64,000 nucleotides of DNA. It comes from Ciceribacter sp. L1K22. Lineage in GTDB: Bacteria; Pseudomonadota; Alphaproteobacteria; Rhizobiales; Rhizobiaceae. Every line of letters begins with the position of its first letter. Within the stretch, counting starts at the first letter, position 1. The notes beneath the pieces were generated by a model. The model was given only the letters and a program-made list of their open reading frames with translations. It was not told where the DNA came from and did no database searches. Shown here piece after piece: positions 25,573 to 34,600 of this stretch. The stretch spans positions 3,479,436-3,543,435 of the forward strand of contig NZ_JAGFPK010000001.1 in NCBI RefSeq assembly GCF_017599385.1. Reading direction: 5' to 3'. The translations under genes and the position numbers were made by a program.

Positions 25573-27081
25573 CTAGGTGTAAAGATTGGCATAGGTGTCG
25601 CGAAGGACATTCTTTTGCACTTTCCCCATCGTGTTCCGCGGCAGGTCGTCGACGAAGATCACGCGCTTCGGCTGCTTGTAGCGCGCCAGCCTGTCCTTCA
25701 ATCCATCCAGGATGATCCGTTCATCGATCGAGGCTCCAGGCTTTTTGACAACGACGGCGGTCACGCCCTCGCCGAAATCCGGATGCGGCACGCCGATGAC
25801 CGCCGTCTCCACAACGCCCGGCATTTGGTCGATCTCCGTTTCGACTTCCTTCGGATAGATGTTGTATCCACCCGAAATGACGAGGTCCTTGCCGCGCCCG
25901 ACGATATGCACATAGCCGCGCTCGTCGATCTTGCCGAGGTCGCCGGTGATGAAGAAGCCGTCAGCGCGGAATTCCGCCGCCGTCTTTTCCGGCATGCGCC
26001 AGTAGCCCTTGAAAACGTTCGGGCCCTTCACCTCGATCATCCCGGTTTCGCCATCGGCGACAGGAGCCCCTGTCTCCGGTTCGGTCACCCTCAGCGAAAC
26101 GCCCGGCAACGGGAAGCCCACCGTTCCCGCAATCCGGTCACCGTCGTAGGGGTTGGAGGTGTTCATGTTGGTTTCGGTCATGCCATAGCGTTCGAGGATA
26201 GCGTGGCCTGTCTTTGCTTCGAAACTGCGGTGGGTTTCCGCCAGAAGCGGTGCCGATCCGGAGACGAAGAGGCGCATGCCGGCAGCGGTCTCGCGAGTCA
26301 GGCCCGGATGCTGGGCTAGACGCACATAGAAGGTCGGGACACCCATCATTGCGGTCGCCGTCTTCATCAGGCGAAGCACTTCGTCGGCATCAAATTTCGG
26401 CAGGAAGTACATTGATGCGCCTGACAGCAGGATGACGTTCGATGCGACGAACAGTCCATGCGTGTGGAAGATCGGCAGCGCATGGATCAGCCTGTCGGCG
26501 GCTGTAAAGCGCCAATGGTCACGGAGTGTCGCGGCATTGGAGAGCAGATTATCATGGGTGAGCATCGCCCCCTTCGACCGGCCCGTCGTCCCTGACGTGT
26601 AAAGGATTGCAGCGAGATCGTCCGGTCCGCGTTCTACATCGAGGAAATCGCTCCCTCCGTCTCTGGCAAGATCCACCAGCGAGCCGCCACCGCTGTCGTC
26701 GAGCGTCTCGACATGGGCGCCATGGTTCGCCGCGAGTTTTGCCATTCCGTCTTTTGCTGCGGGGGTGCAGATGACGAGACGCGGTTCCGCGTCGCCGATG
26801 AAATAGTCGAGTTCCGCCAGCGTATAGCCGGTATTGAGCGGCAGGTAGACGGCACCTGCGCGAACGCAGCCAAGATAAAGCATCAGGGCTTCGGGGCTTT
26901 TCTCAACCTGCACGGCCACCCGGTCTCCAGGCTGCACGCCGAGCGTCTTGAGTACCGACGCGAAGCGGCCCGACTGCTCGAGCATGTCTCCATAGGTCCA
27001 CGAACGGCCGTCCGCGCCCAGGATGAAAGGCGAGTCCGGACGCACGGCGTGGCGGATGGCGTCGAACAGATGGTTGCTCAT
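25573..27081 (-). CDS. matB: Malonyl-CoA synthetase
   Basis: This 502-residue cytoplasmic enzyme of the acyl-CoA synthetase/ANL family has the P-loop-like motif YTSGTTGRSKG (about residue 160), 'ERYGMTETNMNT' (about 290), the hinge region 'FFITGDLGKIDERGYVHIVGRGKDLV' (quoted in part) and the catalytic lysine near NTMGKVQKN at the C-terminus. It activates malonate to malonyl-CoA at ATP cost. Its ATG overlaps the stop of matA by four bases, and the whole locus (transporter, decarboxylase, synthetase) matches the rhizobial malonate pathway. Confidence 0.95.
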   Translation of the reverse strand: MSNHLFDAIRHAVRPDSPFILGADGRSWTYGDMLEQSGRFASVLKTLGVQPGDRVAVQVEKSPEALMLYLGCVRAGAVYLPLNTGYTLAELDYFIGDAEPRLVICTPAAKDGMAKLAANHGAHVETLDDSGGGSLVDLARDGGSDFLDVERGPDDLAAILYTSGTTGRSKGAMLTHDNLLSNAATLRDHWRFTAADRLIHALPIFHTHGLFVASNVILLSGASMYFLPKFDADEVLRLMKTATAMMGVPTFYVRLAQHPGLTRETAAGMRLFVSGSAPLLAETHRSFEAKTGHAILERYGMTETNMNTSNPYDGDRIAGTVGFPLPGVSLRVTEPETGAPVADGETGMIEVKGPNVFKGYWRMPEKTAAEFRADGFFITGDLGKIDERGYVHIVGRGKDLVISGGYNIYPKEVETEIDQMPGVVETAVIGVPHPDFGEGVTAVVVKKPGASIDERIILDGLKDRLARYKQPKRVIFVDDLPRNTMGKVQKNVLRDTYANLYT

Positions 27082-28511
27082 GGCGTGAACTCCTTGCGGC
27101 CGTTCTTCAAATCGTTGGCGGCTTCGGTCTTGGGGGTGGGAAGGTTGGTGGCGGGGACCAGACTGCGGACAGCCTTGTCGGCCGGTACGAGGCGACGGAT
27201 CGACTGCGCCGCGACGACCTCGCCGCGACCGGCGAAGGCTTCATGGTTCGCCTCGATGTCGTCGAGTTTATAGAGATAATTCACCATCAGGCCGTGAGCC
27301 TGGCGCAGGGCCTTCGGTGAGAGGTCGCCGAGGAAATTGATGCGTTCCAGGCGCGCGCCATTGCCGAGGTGAAAACGGGCGACAGGATCAATCAGCCGGC
27401 CTTTGGAATTACGTGCCTTTAGGAAATACCATGCCGCAGCGGACATCATGACCGGCTGAACGGTGGCGACGGCTTCGGCGCGTTCGGTCCAATCCTGATC
27501 GTCGATCACGGCAAGCTTTGACTTGTCGGCTGGCGTCAGGACGTCGGAACTTTCTGCCATGCGTTCGCGCGAGAGCCAGCCGGCGAAGCCAGGGACAGGA
27601 GACAGCGTCACAAAAGTATCGAGCTTCGGCAGTTCGCGGCGCAGGTCTTCCACCACCTGCTTGATCAGGAAATTGCCAAACGAAATGCCACGCAGACCTT
27701 CCTGACAATTGGAAATCGAATAGAAGACGGCGGTTGTCGCTTCGTCGGCTTTGATCTGCGCGCGATCCTCTTTGAGGAGATCGGCGATGTTGGAGGGAAT
27801 CTCGCGGGTCAACGCCACTTCGACGAAAATGAGCGGGTCGTCGATCAACTGCGGATGGAAAAACGCGAAGCATCGCCGGTCATCCGGTGCCAGCCGCCTT
27901 CGCAACTCGTCCCAGCCGCCGATGTGATGCACCGCCTCGTAGCGGATGATCTTTTCCAGAATGTCGGCGGGTGTTGACCAGCTCACTGGCCGTAGAACCA
28001 GGAACCCCCTGTTGAACCAGGAGCCGAAGAGATGCGCGAAATCGGAATCGACGGCCTCCAGATCCGGATCCTCGACCTTCAGTTCCAGCAGTTTCTCGCG
28101 CATGCGCACGAGCGTGGCAATGCCGTTGGGCGCAAGATTGAGGCGGCGTATTAGCTCCTGCCGCCGGGGTTCCGCGGCCACATGCAGTTCAAGGAGTGCC
28201 GCAGGGGTCGGATCGGCTTGATAGCTTTCGATAGCCTTTTCCAGACGCTCCGTCTTGGGGCCGAAGCGCCGCAGGAGCATCATCATGAACTCGCGCTGCA
28301 TGGCCGGATCGAATCGCTGCCAGCGATCGAGGAGGTCCTTGGCCATAGCCATGCCGGAGGCTTCGCCGCGGCTGGATAGCAGCGCCTCGCACAAGATCTC
28401 GATGTGATCGAGCGGATTTGTGCCCTCCTCCCGCGGACCCAGCGACAGGAAGCGACGTCCTCGCTCGGTTATGGTCTGAAGCATATCGCCGAAGAAGGAG
28501 GTGGTGTTCAT
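27078..28511 (-). CDS. matA: Malonyl-CoA decarboxylase
   Basis: This 477-residue protein matches the malonyl-CoA decarboxylase family, with an N-terminal helical domain (about 1-190) and a C-terminal acetyltransferase-like catalytic domain. The latter shows FHPQLIDDPLIFVEVAL (about residue 218), TTAVFYSISNCQEGLRGISF (about 260) and 'HLGNGARLERINFLGD' (about 380). It converts malonyl-CoA to acetyl-CoA and CO2. Both ends overlap neighbours by four bases (matM upstream, matB downstream), so the three are translationally coupled. Confidence 0.95.
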   Translation of the reverse strand: MNTTSFFGDMLQTITERGRRFLSLGPREEGTNPLDHIEILCEALLSSRGEASGMAMAKDLLDRWQRFDPAMQREFMMMLLRRFGPKTERLEKAIESYQADPTPAALLELHVAAEPRRQELIRRLNLAPNGIATLVRMREKLLELKVEDPDLEAVDSDFAHLFGSWFNRGFLVLRPVSWSTPADILEKIIRYEAVHHIGGWDELRRRLAPDDRRCFAFFHPQLIDDPLIFVEVALTREIPSNIADLLKEDRAQIKADEATTAVFYSISNCQEGLRGISFGNFLIKQVVEDLRRELPKLDTFVTLSPVPGFAGWLSRERMAESSDVLTPADKSKLAVIDDQDWTERAEAVATVQPVMMSAAAWYFLKARNSKGRLIDPVARFHLGNGARLERINFLGDLSPKALRQAHGLMVNYLYKLDDIEANHEAFAGRGEVVAAQSIRRLVPADKAVRSLVPATNLPTPKTEAANDLKNGRKEFTP

Positions 28512-29824
28512 TCAGCCACTCCGAGCATCTGATTGGGCAGCCATGTGGCGATCTCGGGGAAGATGCAAAGTAGCAGGATCGCCAGGAACATCACCAGGAC
28601 GTAAGGCAGCGCCCCCCACAAGATGTCCTTGGTCCGTACGGTCGGCGCGATCGCGTTGATGACGAACAGGTTGAGACCGATCGGCGGGGTAATAAGCCCG
28701 ACCTCCATGTTGATCGTCAGAACGATCGCAAACCAGTAGGGGTCGAAACCGGCCTGTGTGACGATCGGAAAGAGCATGGGCGCGGTCATGACGATCACGG
28801 CCACGGGCGGTAAAAACATTCCGCAGACCAGCAGGAAGACGTTGATGACACCCATCAGAACCCAGCGGTTCACATCCATATCGGCAATCGCCGTGGCAAC
28901 CGTCTGCGTAATGAAAAGCGAGGACAGCGCAAAGGCGAAAAGTTCCGCAGCTGCCATGATCATCATGATCATCACGCTTTCGCGCATGGCCGACCCGAAG
29001 ATATTGGCCACCGGACGGAACCTGAACAGCCCGTAGGCGATGACCACCACGAGGAGCGTCAGAAGCGCGCCGGCGCCCGCCGCTTCCGAAGGTGTGGCGA
29101 TGCCGCCATAGAGAACGTAGAGCGTTCCGGCGATGATCAGGAGGAAAGGCAGGATGCGCGGCAGGCCAGCGAGCTTTTCCTTGATTGTGTAGCGGATGGC
29201 GCGCGCACCGAATTCGTATCCCTTTCGCTTGCAGTCGATGATTGCCCAGATCATGAACATGATCGTCAGCATGATGCCGGGGAGGACGCCGGCCATGAAC
29301 AGGCGGCCGATGGAAGTCTCGGTGGCAATTCCGTACACGATCAGTGTCACGGACGGCGGGATCAGGATGCCGAGCGTGCCGCCAGCGGCAATCGAACCGG
29401 TTGCAACGGAGGTGGGATAGCCCCGCCGTAGCATTTCGGGAATGCCCATCTTGCCGATCGCTGCGCATGTCGCGGGCGATGAGCCGGTCATTCCGGAAAA
29501 GATCGCGCAGGCACCGATATTGGAAAGGACCAGTCCGCCCGGAATCCGGTTCAGCCAACGGTCGAGCGACGTATAGAGATCCGATCCGGCTGGGGACGAA
29601 GCCACCGCCGCCCCCATAAGAACGAACATGGGTATGGAGACATAGGCGAGGTTGGCGATGCCGGAAAACATCGTGTCACCCAGAATGTAGAATATGTCGA
29701 GTCCGCTTTGCAGGTAGAGTGCGGCAAAGGCGGCCAGCCCGAGGGCAAAAGCGATCGGCATGCCTGTACCGAGCAGAACGAAGAGGGCCGCGATGATCAG
29801 CAGGCCGGAGACTGTCGGGCTCAT
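28508..29824 (-). CDS. matM: TRAP transporter large permease (DctM type), malonate
   Basis: This 438-residue protein has about twelve membrane segments and DctM-family motifs (TGSSPATCAAIGKMGIPEML near residue 130; GGTLGILIPPSVTLIVYG near 165). An ATG at 29824 overlaps the small-permease stop by four bases and is preferred over a much longer frame starting at 30016, which would lie inside that gene. It is the proton- or sodium-coupled channel of the TRAP system. Malonate as substrate is inferred from the downstream decarboxylase and synthetase genes. Confidence 0.93.
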   Translation of the reverse strand: MSPTVSGLLIIAALFVLLGTGMPIAFALGLAAFAALYLQSGLDIFYILGDTMFSGIANLAYVSIPMFVLMGAAVASSPAGSDLYTSLDRWLNRIPGGLVLSNIGACAIFSGMTGSSPATCAAIGKMGIPEMLRRGYPTSVATGSIAAGGTLGILIPPSVTLIVYGIATETSIGRLFMAGVLPGIMLTIMFMIWAIIDCKRKGYEFGARAIRYTIKEKLAGLPRILPFLLIIAGTLYVLYGGIATPSEAAGAGALLTLLVVVIAYGLFRFRPVANIFGSAMRESVMIMMIMAAAELFAFALSSLFITQTVATAIADMDVNRWVLMGVINVFLLVCGMFLPPVAVIVMTAPMLFPIVTQAGFDPYWFAIVLTINMEVGLITPPIGLNLFVINAIAPTVRTKDILWGALPYVLVMFLAILLLCIFPEIATWLPNQMLGVAE

Positions 29825-30396
29825 CGGGTCGATCCCTTCATGGAAGTACCGTCGTCGTGTGTTGTGGTTGGTTGCACTGACGCTGCGGCATCTTGAACGA
29901 CGGTTTCGACCCCCGCACCGTGGAGCTCTGCCAGGATCTGCGCGACATACTGAAGACACAACATCGCGAAGCCGATCGGCAGTGAGAGCAAGGGGACCCA
30001 GAGCGGCGGTGCCCATACACTGGAGTGCTTCCAGTTTCCGAGCCAGGCTTCATGAAACTGGATCCAGGTCGCGGCCAGCATCAGCACGCAAAAAAGCAGG
30101 CCGAGGAAACTTCCGACGAGACGCAGACGGGCACGAGCGCGGTCGGCAAGCAGCATCTCGACAACGTCAACGCCGACATGCCCACCTTTGAGGAGAACAT
30201 AGGGCGCGCCGATGAACATGGCGGCCGTGGCTGAGAAGACCACGAAGTCCGTCTGCCAGATGGTCGGCAATCGAAAGACATAGCGCAGGAGGATCATCTG
30301 ACACACCACAAGCATGGCAGCTATGATCATTGCGGTCGACACGACCGCCAGGGCACGCGACATATTGCCGACAACCCGAATAAAGGCGTTCACCAT
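29821..30396 (-). CDS. matQ: TRAP transporter small permease (DctQ type), malonate
   Basis: This 191-residue protein has four predicted membrane helices (about 15-37, 52-72, 90-112 and 135-155), matching the DctQ family in size and topology. The conserved segment 'LRYVFRLPTIWQTDFVVF' lies near residue 35. The family contacts the large permease and is essential for transport. The extended C-terminal tail (about 160-191, rich in Thr, Gln and Asp) is longer than in many relatives. It sits 68 bases after matP, with a hairpin between. Confidence 0.9.
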   Translation of the reverse strand: MVNAFIRVVGNMSRALAVVSTAMIIAAMLVVCQMILLRYVFRLPTIWQTDFVVFSATAAMFIGAPYVLLKGGHVGVDVVEMLLADRARARLRLVGSFLGLLFCVLMLAATWIQFHEAWLGNWKHSSVWAPPLWVPLLSLPIGFAMLCLQYVAQILAELHGAGVETVVQDAAASVQPTTTHDDGTSMKGSTR

Positions 30397-30426
30397 TTAG
30401 GTAGTCCCTGGTGTTGAAGGAAGATG

Positions 30427-30449
30427 GTGGCGGGCATAAAGCCCGCCAC
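30427..30449 (-). promoter_or_regulatory. Intercistronic hairpin after matP
   Basis: GTGGCGGGC-ATAAA-GCCCGCCAC is a perfect 9-bp GC-rich stem with a 5-base loop, in the 68-base gap between the binding-protein gene and the small permease gene. On the minus strand no T tract follows. It probably shields the binding-protein message, giving more of it than of the membrane subunits. Confidence 0.65.
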
Positions 30450-30464
30450 GGCCGCGCTGCGGCT

Positions 30465-31469
30465 TCATTCGACAGCAAGAGCCTTTTCGATCAGCTTATC
30501 GCCGTCCGGCACGTTGGCGGCGAAGTTCTTGTAGGAGGACTCCTTGGCGACGGCGAGCCAAGCGTCGTAGTCTTCCTTCGACATTTCCACGACCTCGACA
30601 CCTGCCTTCTTGTAGGTGTCGATCATCAACTGGTCGCCCTTGCGGACCTCGTCGTTGAAATAGGCTTCCGCCTTCTCGCCCGCATCAAGGATTGCCTTCT
30701 GCTGTTCCGGCGTCAGGCCCTCGAAGACCTTTTTGGACATCAGCACCGGCTCGTACATGAACCACAAGGCATTCTCGCCCGGCGCCGTGAGGCATTTGGC
30801 ATGCTCGAACAGGCGGTAGGATACGAAGCTCGCCGACGACGTGTTGGCCGCATCCAGAACGCCGGTCTGCATGCCGCTGTAGATTTCCGACGATGGCATC
30901 GACGCGATGGAAGCGCCGGCCGCGACCAGCATCTCCTCAAATGCCGGACCGGCCGCGCGGATGACCTGTCCTTTCATCGTCTCGGGCGAGGTGATGCAAG
31001 CCTTCTTCGATGCAAAGGCGCCGGAGAGCCATGCATCGGAGATCACCATCGCGCCGGCATCCTCGATGACTTTCTTGATTTCCTGCATGAACTCGGAGTC
31101 ATTCAGTCGCATCGCCCGGTCGAAATTGCCGACCAGACCAGGCATGAGTGTTGCCGAGAAGATCGGATGACGGCCGGAAGCATAGTCGAGCGGAAAAGAC
31201 GTGAGGTCGAGCAGTCCGCGCGTGACAGCGTTCCATTGATCGTTCGGTTTGAACAGCGACGAACCTGGAAATACTTGGATTTCCAGGTCGACATTGGCCG
31301 CCGCAACGTCGCGGGCGATCATCTGCACCATTTCGTCGCGAATGTCCCCCTTTCCGCCTGGAAACTGATGCGATGCTTTGAGCACTGTCTGCGCATGCGC
31401 ACCGGAGACGGCAAGCCCGCTTACGGCGGCAAGCGCTAAGGCGAGCCTTTTCCATCGAAACTTCGTCAT
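30465..31469 (-). CDS. matP: TRAP transporter substrate-binding protein (DctP type), malonate
   Basis: A signal peptide (about 1-26, ending SGAHAQ) begins this 334-residue periplasmic protein, which has the DctP fold: ASHQFPGGKGDIRDEMVQM near residue 33, and the ligand-clamping arginine region 'GQVIRAAGPAFEEMLVAAGA' near 165. GGGAGG lies just upstream of the ATG. It binds the dicarboxylate and hands it to MatQM. It is first in the five-gene operon matPQMAB and divergent from matR. Confidence 0.93.
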   Translation of the reverse strand: MTKFRWKRLALALAAVSGLAVSGAHAQTVLKASHQFPGGKGDIRDEMVQMIARDVAAANVDLEIQVFPGSSLFKPNDQWNAVTRGLLDLTSFPLDYASGRHPIFSATLMPGLVGNFDRAMRLNDSEFMQEIKKVIEDAGAMVISDAWLSGAFASKKACITSPETMKGQVIRAAGPAFEEMLVAAGASIASMPSSEIYSGMQTGVLDAANTSSASFVSYRLFEHAKCLTAPGENALWFMYEPVLMSKKVFEGLTPEQQKAILDAGEKAEAYFNDEVRKGDQLMIDTYKKAGVEVVEMSKEDYDAWLAVAKESSYKNFAANVPDGDKLIEKALAVE

Positions 31470-31509
31470 TTTTTCCTCCCTGGTATTCCGGCCCTCCTGC
31501 CGGTCTGGT

Positions 31510-31542
31510 ATAATACTGATGTCTTCTTGTGCGCAATGTCAA
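31510..31542 (-). promoter_or_regulatory. matP promoter, long spacer
   Basis: On the minus strand TTGACA lies at 31542-31537 and TATTAT at 31515-31510, 21 bases apart; CAGTAT at 18 bases is an alternative -10. The overlong spacer suits an activator-dependent promoter. The MatR-like box lies immediately upstream of the -35. Confidence 0.5.
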
Positions 31543-31545
31543 TGC

Positions 31546-31559
31546 TCTCGTATACAAGA
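31546..31559. promoter_or_regulatory. MatR-type operator
   Basis: Read on the minus strand the site is TCTTGTA-TACGAGA, a 14-bp dyad with one mismatched pair. It closely resembles the operator reported for MatR in Rhizobium leguminosarum (TCTTGTA/TACACGA, recalled, not checked). Its centre lies about 45-50 bases upstream of the expected matP start of transcription, an activator position, and between divergent matP and matR. Confidence 0.7.
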
Positions 31560-31587
31560 ATGACATGGGGCCTTCAGTGGGTGGGTA

Positions 31588-32262
31588 ATGAGCGAGAATA
31601 TTTTCTTCAAGCTGCGCGACGAGATCGAGAATGGCATTGTCACGGGAGAGTTTGCGCCGGGTGAGCGTTTGGACGAGACGCAACTCGCCACGCGTTTCGG
31701 GGTTTCCCGCACGCCAATCCGTGAAGCACTGATGCAGTTGAGCGCGATCGGGCTTGTGGAAATCAGGCCACGGCGAGGTGCTGTCGTCGCAGATCCGCCA
31801 GCTCAACGCGTCTTCGAGATGTTCGAGGTGATGGCAGAACTGGAAGGCATGGCCGGCGCCTTGGCGGCCCGCAGACACACGGACAGCGATCGTACCGCTC
31901 TGCTTGCTGCGCATGAAAGATGCCGTGACGCATCCGAAAGCGAGGAGACCGATCGCTACTATTACGAAAACGAGGTTTTCCATCGCGCGATCTATGCCGC
32001 GACCGGAAGTGCCTTTCTCGAGGAACAGTGCGTCGCTCTGCACCGTCGTCTAAGGCCGTATCGGCGTCTGCAGTTGCGCGTTCGAAACCGTATGAAGGTA
32101 TCGTTCAAGGAGCATGGCGACGTCATCGAGGCCATTCTGGCGGGTGATGCGGACGCTGCGCGTGAGCAGCTTCGCGGCCACGTCGCCGTGCAAGGCAACC
32201 GCTTCGGCGATCTTGTGGCGAACCTCGCCAACCGCGACCGACGGGCGCGCAAGGAAGCGTAG
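31588..32262 (+). CDS. matR: GntR-family regulator of malonate genes
   Basis: This 224-residue FCD-type GntR protein has an N-terminal winged helix (about 5-75; GERLDETQLATRFGVSRTPI) followed by the all-helical FCD effector domain (about 80-215), with metal/ligand-site residues in ENEVFHRAIYAATGS and the EHGDVIEAILAGDADAA stretch. It is divergent from matP, with the MatR-type dyad in the 118-base gap. Malonate or malonyl-CoA is the expected effector by analogy with rhizobial MatR. Confidence 0.92.
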   Translation: MSENIFFKLRDEIENGIVTGEFAPGERLDETQLATRFGVSRTPIREALMQLSAIGLVEIRPRRGAVVADPPAQRVFEMFEVMAELEGMAGALAARRHTDSDRTALLAAHERCRDASESEETDRYYYENEVFHRAIYAATGSAFLEEQCVALHRRLRPYRRLQLRVRNRMKVSFKEHGDVIEAILAGDADAAREQLRGHVAVQGNRFGDLVANLANRDRRARKEA

Positions 32263-32288
32263 CACGCTCTGCCTGCCGTCTCCCGCCG

Positions 32289-32901
32289 CTAGAGGCTGCT
32301 CAAGATTTCCCGCGTCTTGGGCATCCGTCTCAGCGAGTTTTCGAGGTGTTGGCGCCAGCGCGGCTCTACGTCCATGGCTGTGGCATGTGCGGTGCGGAGG
32401 TCATCGGGCCGGTCCTCTGCAAGAGCTTCGATCAGAAACGCCGCCTGCTCGCGGTCTTTGGAGGATTTCAGCGTACCGGCGCCATCGCGCCTCCGGTCGG
32501 CAACGATGAGCTTGTGGATCGCGTACCTCTCTGGTCGGGGCACTTGAACCAGAACACCGGATCGATAGATGGCGGCTGCCTGGATGGGTTCGGATATCAG
32601 GAAGTTGAGGGAGTTGAGGGCCTGCGCGCTGACGCCCAGCGCCGGCAGCTCTCGAATGGTTTCCTCCCCGAAGGCCGGGGTTAGAAATTCCACCAACTGA
32701 CCGCTGCCACCCTGCGTCCATCGCCATGTCCGTGCCGGGTCGAGCCCCGGCAGCGGCGTGAATTTGAGCGCCGAGAACGTCTCCGCGATGTTTCAGGGCC
32801 GGTTTGCCAGGAATGCCGGAGACGGTATCGTCCTTCAGAAGCCGCACGAGGTTGGTGTAGGCGCTGAGCGCGATGCCGCTGAGCGGTATCATGCCTATCA
32901 T
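32289..32901 (-). pseudogene. Decayed nucleotidyltransferase (GSU2403-like family)
   Basis: The 5' part reads MIPLSGIALSAYTNLVRLL then 'GKPALKHRG'. The sequence then continues in another frame with FSALKFTPLPGLDPARTW and on to the C-terminal part from 32696 (RSGVLVQVPRPERYAIHKLI, EDRPDDL, PRWRQHLENSLRRMP). The start and end look like GSU2403-type nucleotidyltransferase-fold proteins of about 300-350 residues. Roughly half of the middle is missing and the reading frame shifts near 32780, so an internal deletion with frameshift is likely. A short product from 32696 could still be made but would lack the catalytic part. Confidence 0.65.
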
Positions 32902-32957
32902 TTTCAGTTTTTGCTTGGCATACTATGCCTATCAAAAAAAGGAAATTGCTAGGCATA
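32891..32957. repeat. Cluster of AGGCAT/ATGCCTATCA repeats
   Basis: ATGCCTATCA occurs at 32891-32900 and 32924-32933, GGCATA-C-TATGCC is a perfect dyad at 32917-32929, and AGGCAT recurs at 32951-32956. The cluster covers the start region of the decayed nucleotidyltransferase gene and could be its former promoter/operator. No other function is visible. Confidence 0.4.
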
Positions 32958-32998
32958 TTCCCAAGCGCGTTCCGATTGTTCCCTGATCACGTGGCAGA

Positions 32999-33024
32999 GC
33001 CCGCCCTGATGGTTCAGAGCGGGC
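32999..33024. terminator. Terminator after the peptide-binding-protein gene
   Basis: GCCCGC-C-CTGA-TGGT-TCAG-A-GCGGGC forms an 11-step stem with a single mismatch and a 4-base loop, 29 bases after the stop of the binding-protein gene at 33053. A short T-rich run (CTTTGTT) follows only on the plus strand. A terminator or 3'-end protector is likely. Confidence 0.6.
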
Positions 33025-33052
33025 CTTTGTTACATTTCGACTGGTCGGAGAC

Positions 33053-34567
33053 TCAGTTCTTGACGGTATCCTCGAGGAAGAAGCGACCGAGCGGGTTCTG
33101 GTAGAAATTCTCGATGTTCTTCCGGGATACGTTGATGAACGGGCTGTAGTATAGGTCGATCCAGTGCACGTCGTCCTTCGACATCTTCTGGATATCGACA
33201 TACATCTGCTCGCGCTTGGCCGGGTCCATTTCCAGACGGGCGGCGGCGACGAGATCCTTCACCGCGTCGTTCTTGTAACGGGTCATGTAGTTCATGTTGG
33301 CATCATGACCGACCACGAACGTCGTCTTCTGGTCGGGGTCGAGAATGTCGTTGGTCCAGTACATGACGGAAAGGTCATACTCACCTGCGACCAGCATATC
33401 CCAGGTCTGGCTCGGATCCATCTTCTGCAGGTTTACCGTGATGTCGGCCTTCTGCAACTGTTGCTGCAACAGCACCGCGATCTGCTCGTCGACCTCGTTG
33501 CCTGCATTGACGAGATAATCGAGCGTCAGCCCGCTGACACCGGCGGCCGCCAGCAGTTCCTTGGCCTTCTCCGGATCGTAGGGACGCTGAAGATTGTCCG
33601 CATAGTGGTAGAGAGCGCCCTTGGGGATAAAGGAGTTTGCGACTTCACCGAAGCCGAAGGTAACGGTGTCGACGATCGCTTTCTTGTCGATGGCGTAGTC
33701 GAGCGCCTCGCGCACCTCCTTCTTGGCGAGATCGCCATGCTCATGGTTGATGAGCAGGTGGTCTTCGCGGGTGGAGGTGTCGAGATGAACCGTCAGGTTC
33801 TCGTCCTTTTTCAGCTCTTCCACGCGGGAGAAGGGCACGAAGATCGCGGCGTCGAGCTGGCCGGCCTGGACGTTCAGCATGCGGGTATTGTCGTCGGGAA
33901 CCGAAATCCATTCCACGCCGTCAAGCGACACGCGATCGGCTTCCCAAAAATTGGGGTTTTTCTCCAGGATGACCCGATCACCGCGCCGCCATTCCTTGAC
34001 GGTGAAGGCGCCGGACGCCACCGGCGCTTCCGCATACGCGTCCTCGCCGAGGGATTCCATTCCGGCCTTGGAGATGATCGAGGCGCCCGGCATAGCAAGC
34101 GTCGACAGGAAAGGTGCCGATGGCCCGGAAAGCTTGATCACGAGCGTCTTCGGATCGCTCGCTTCCGCGGTTTCGATCACCTTGTAGGAATCGCTCCAGA
34201 GCGAACCCTCGTTGTCGCGGATACGCAGTAGGCTGAAGGCGGCATCGTCAGCGGTGATCGCGCTGCCGTCGGAGAATTTGGCGTCGCGCATCGTGAAGGT
34301 ATAGGTCAGGCCGTCATCGGAGACCGTCCAGCTTTCAGCCAGGCCCGGTTCCAGCTTGGTGCCGGTTTTGTCAACGCGCACGAGCACGTCATAGACGTTC
34401 GAGAACACCCAGAAGTCGATGTTCTGTGCTGTCTTGATCGGATCGAAAGTCGTCGAATCCTCCCGGCGGCCGATGGTGAGCACGCCGGCCGCTTCCGCAA
34501 GACTTGCGCCAAGCGACAACGAGGTCAGCACGGTGACCATGCCGATTTTCATCCATTTCTTTAGCAT
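33053..34567 (-). CDS. Peptide/nickel-type ABC transporter substrate-binding protein
   Basis: This 504-residue periplasmic protein has a signal peptide (about 1-26, ending LAEAAG) and the SBP_bac_5 fold: DPIKTAQNIDFWVFSNVYD near residue 42, LVRVDKTGTKLEPGLAESW near 62, and 'YAIDKKAIVDTVTFGFGEV' near 288. The family binds oligopeptides, opines, glutathione or nickel. GGGGA precedes the ATG. It closes the operon after the iminopeptidase gene and the B, C and D-F transport genes. The iminopeptidase suggests peptide or amide ligands. Confidence 0.92.
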   Translation of the reverse strand: MLKKWMKIGMVTVLTSLSLGASLAEAAGVLTIGRREDSTTFDPIKTAQNIDFWVFSNVYDVLVRVDKTGTKLEPGLAESWTVSDDGLTYTFTMRDAKFSDGSAITADDAAFSLLRIRDNEGSLWSDSYKVIETAEASDPKTLVIKLSGPSAPFLSTLAMPGASIISKAGMESLGEDAYAEAPVASGAFTVKEWRRGDRVILEKNPNFWEADRVSLDGVEWISVPDDNTRMLNVQAGQLDAAIFVPFSRVEELKKDENLTVHLDTSTREDHLLINHEHGDLAKKEVREALDYAIDKKAIVDTVTFGFGEVANSFIPKGALYHYADNLQRPYDPEKAKELLAAAGVSGLTLDYLVNAGNEVDEQIAVLLQQQLQKADITVNLQKMDPSQTWDMLVAGEYDLSVMYWTNDILDPDQKTTFVVGHDANMNYMTRYKNDAVKDLVAAARLEMDPAKREQMYVDIQKMSKDDVHWIDLYYSPFINVSRKNIENFYQNPLGRFFLEDTVKN

Positions 34568-34600
34568 TTTTCATTCCCCTTTTTGTTGACGGTTTCCGTG

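Noticed and set aside
32289-32696. 135-codon minus-strand frame as an intact gene
   Set aside because: It matches only the C-terminal part of the nucleotidyltransferase-like family and continues a frame-shifted upstream part, so a pseudogene fits better.
33164-34231. 355-codon plus-strand frame
   Set aside because: It is antisense to the peptide-binding-protein gene and is best explained as a GC-rich shadow frame.
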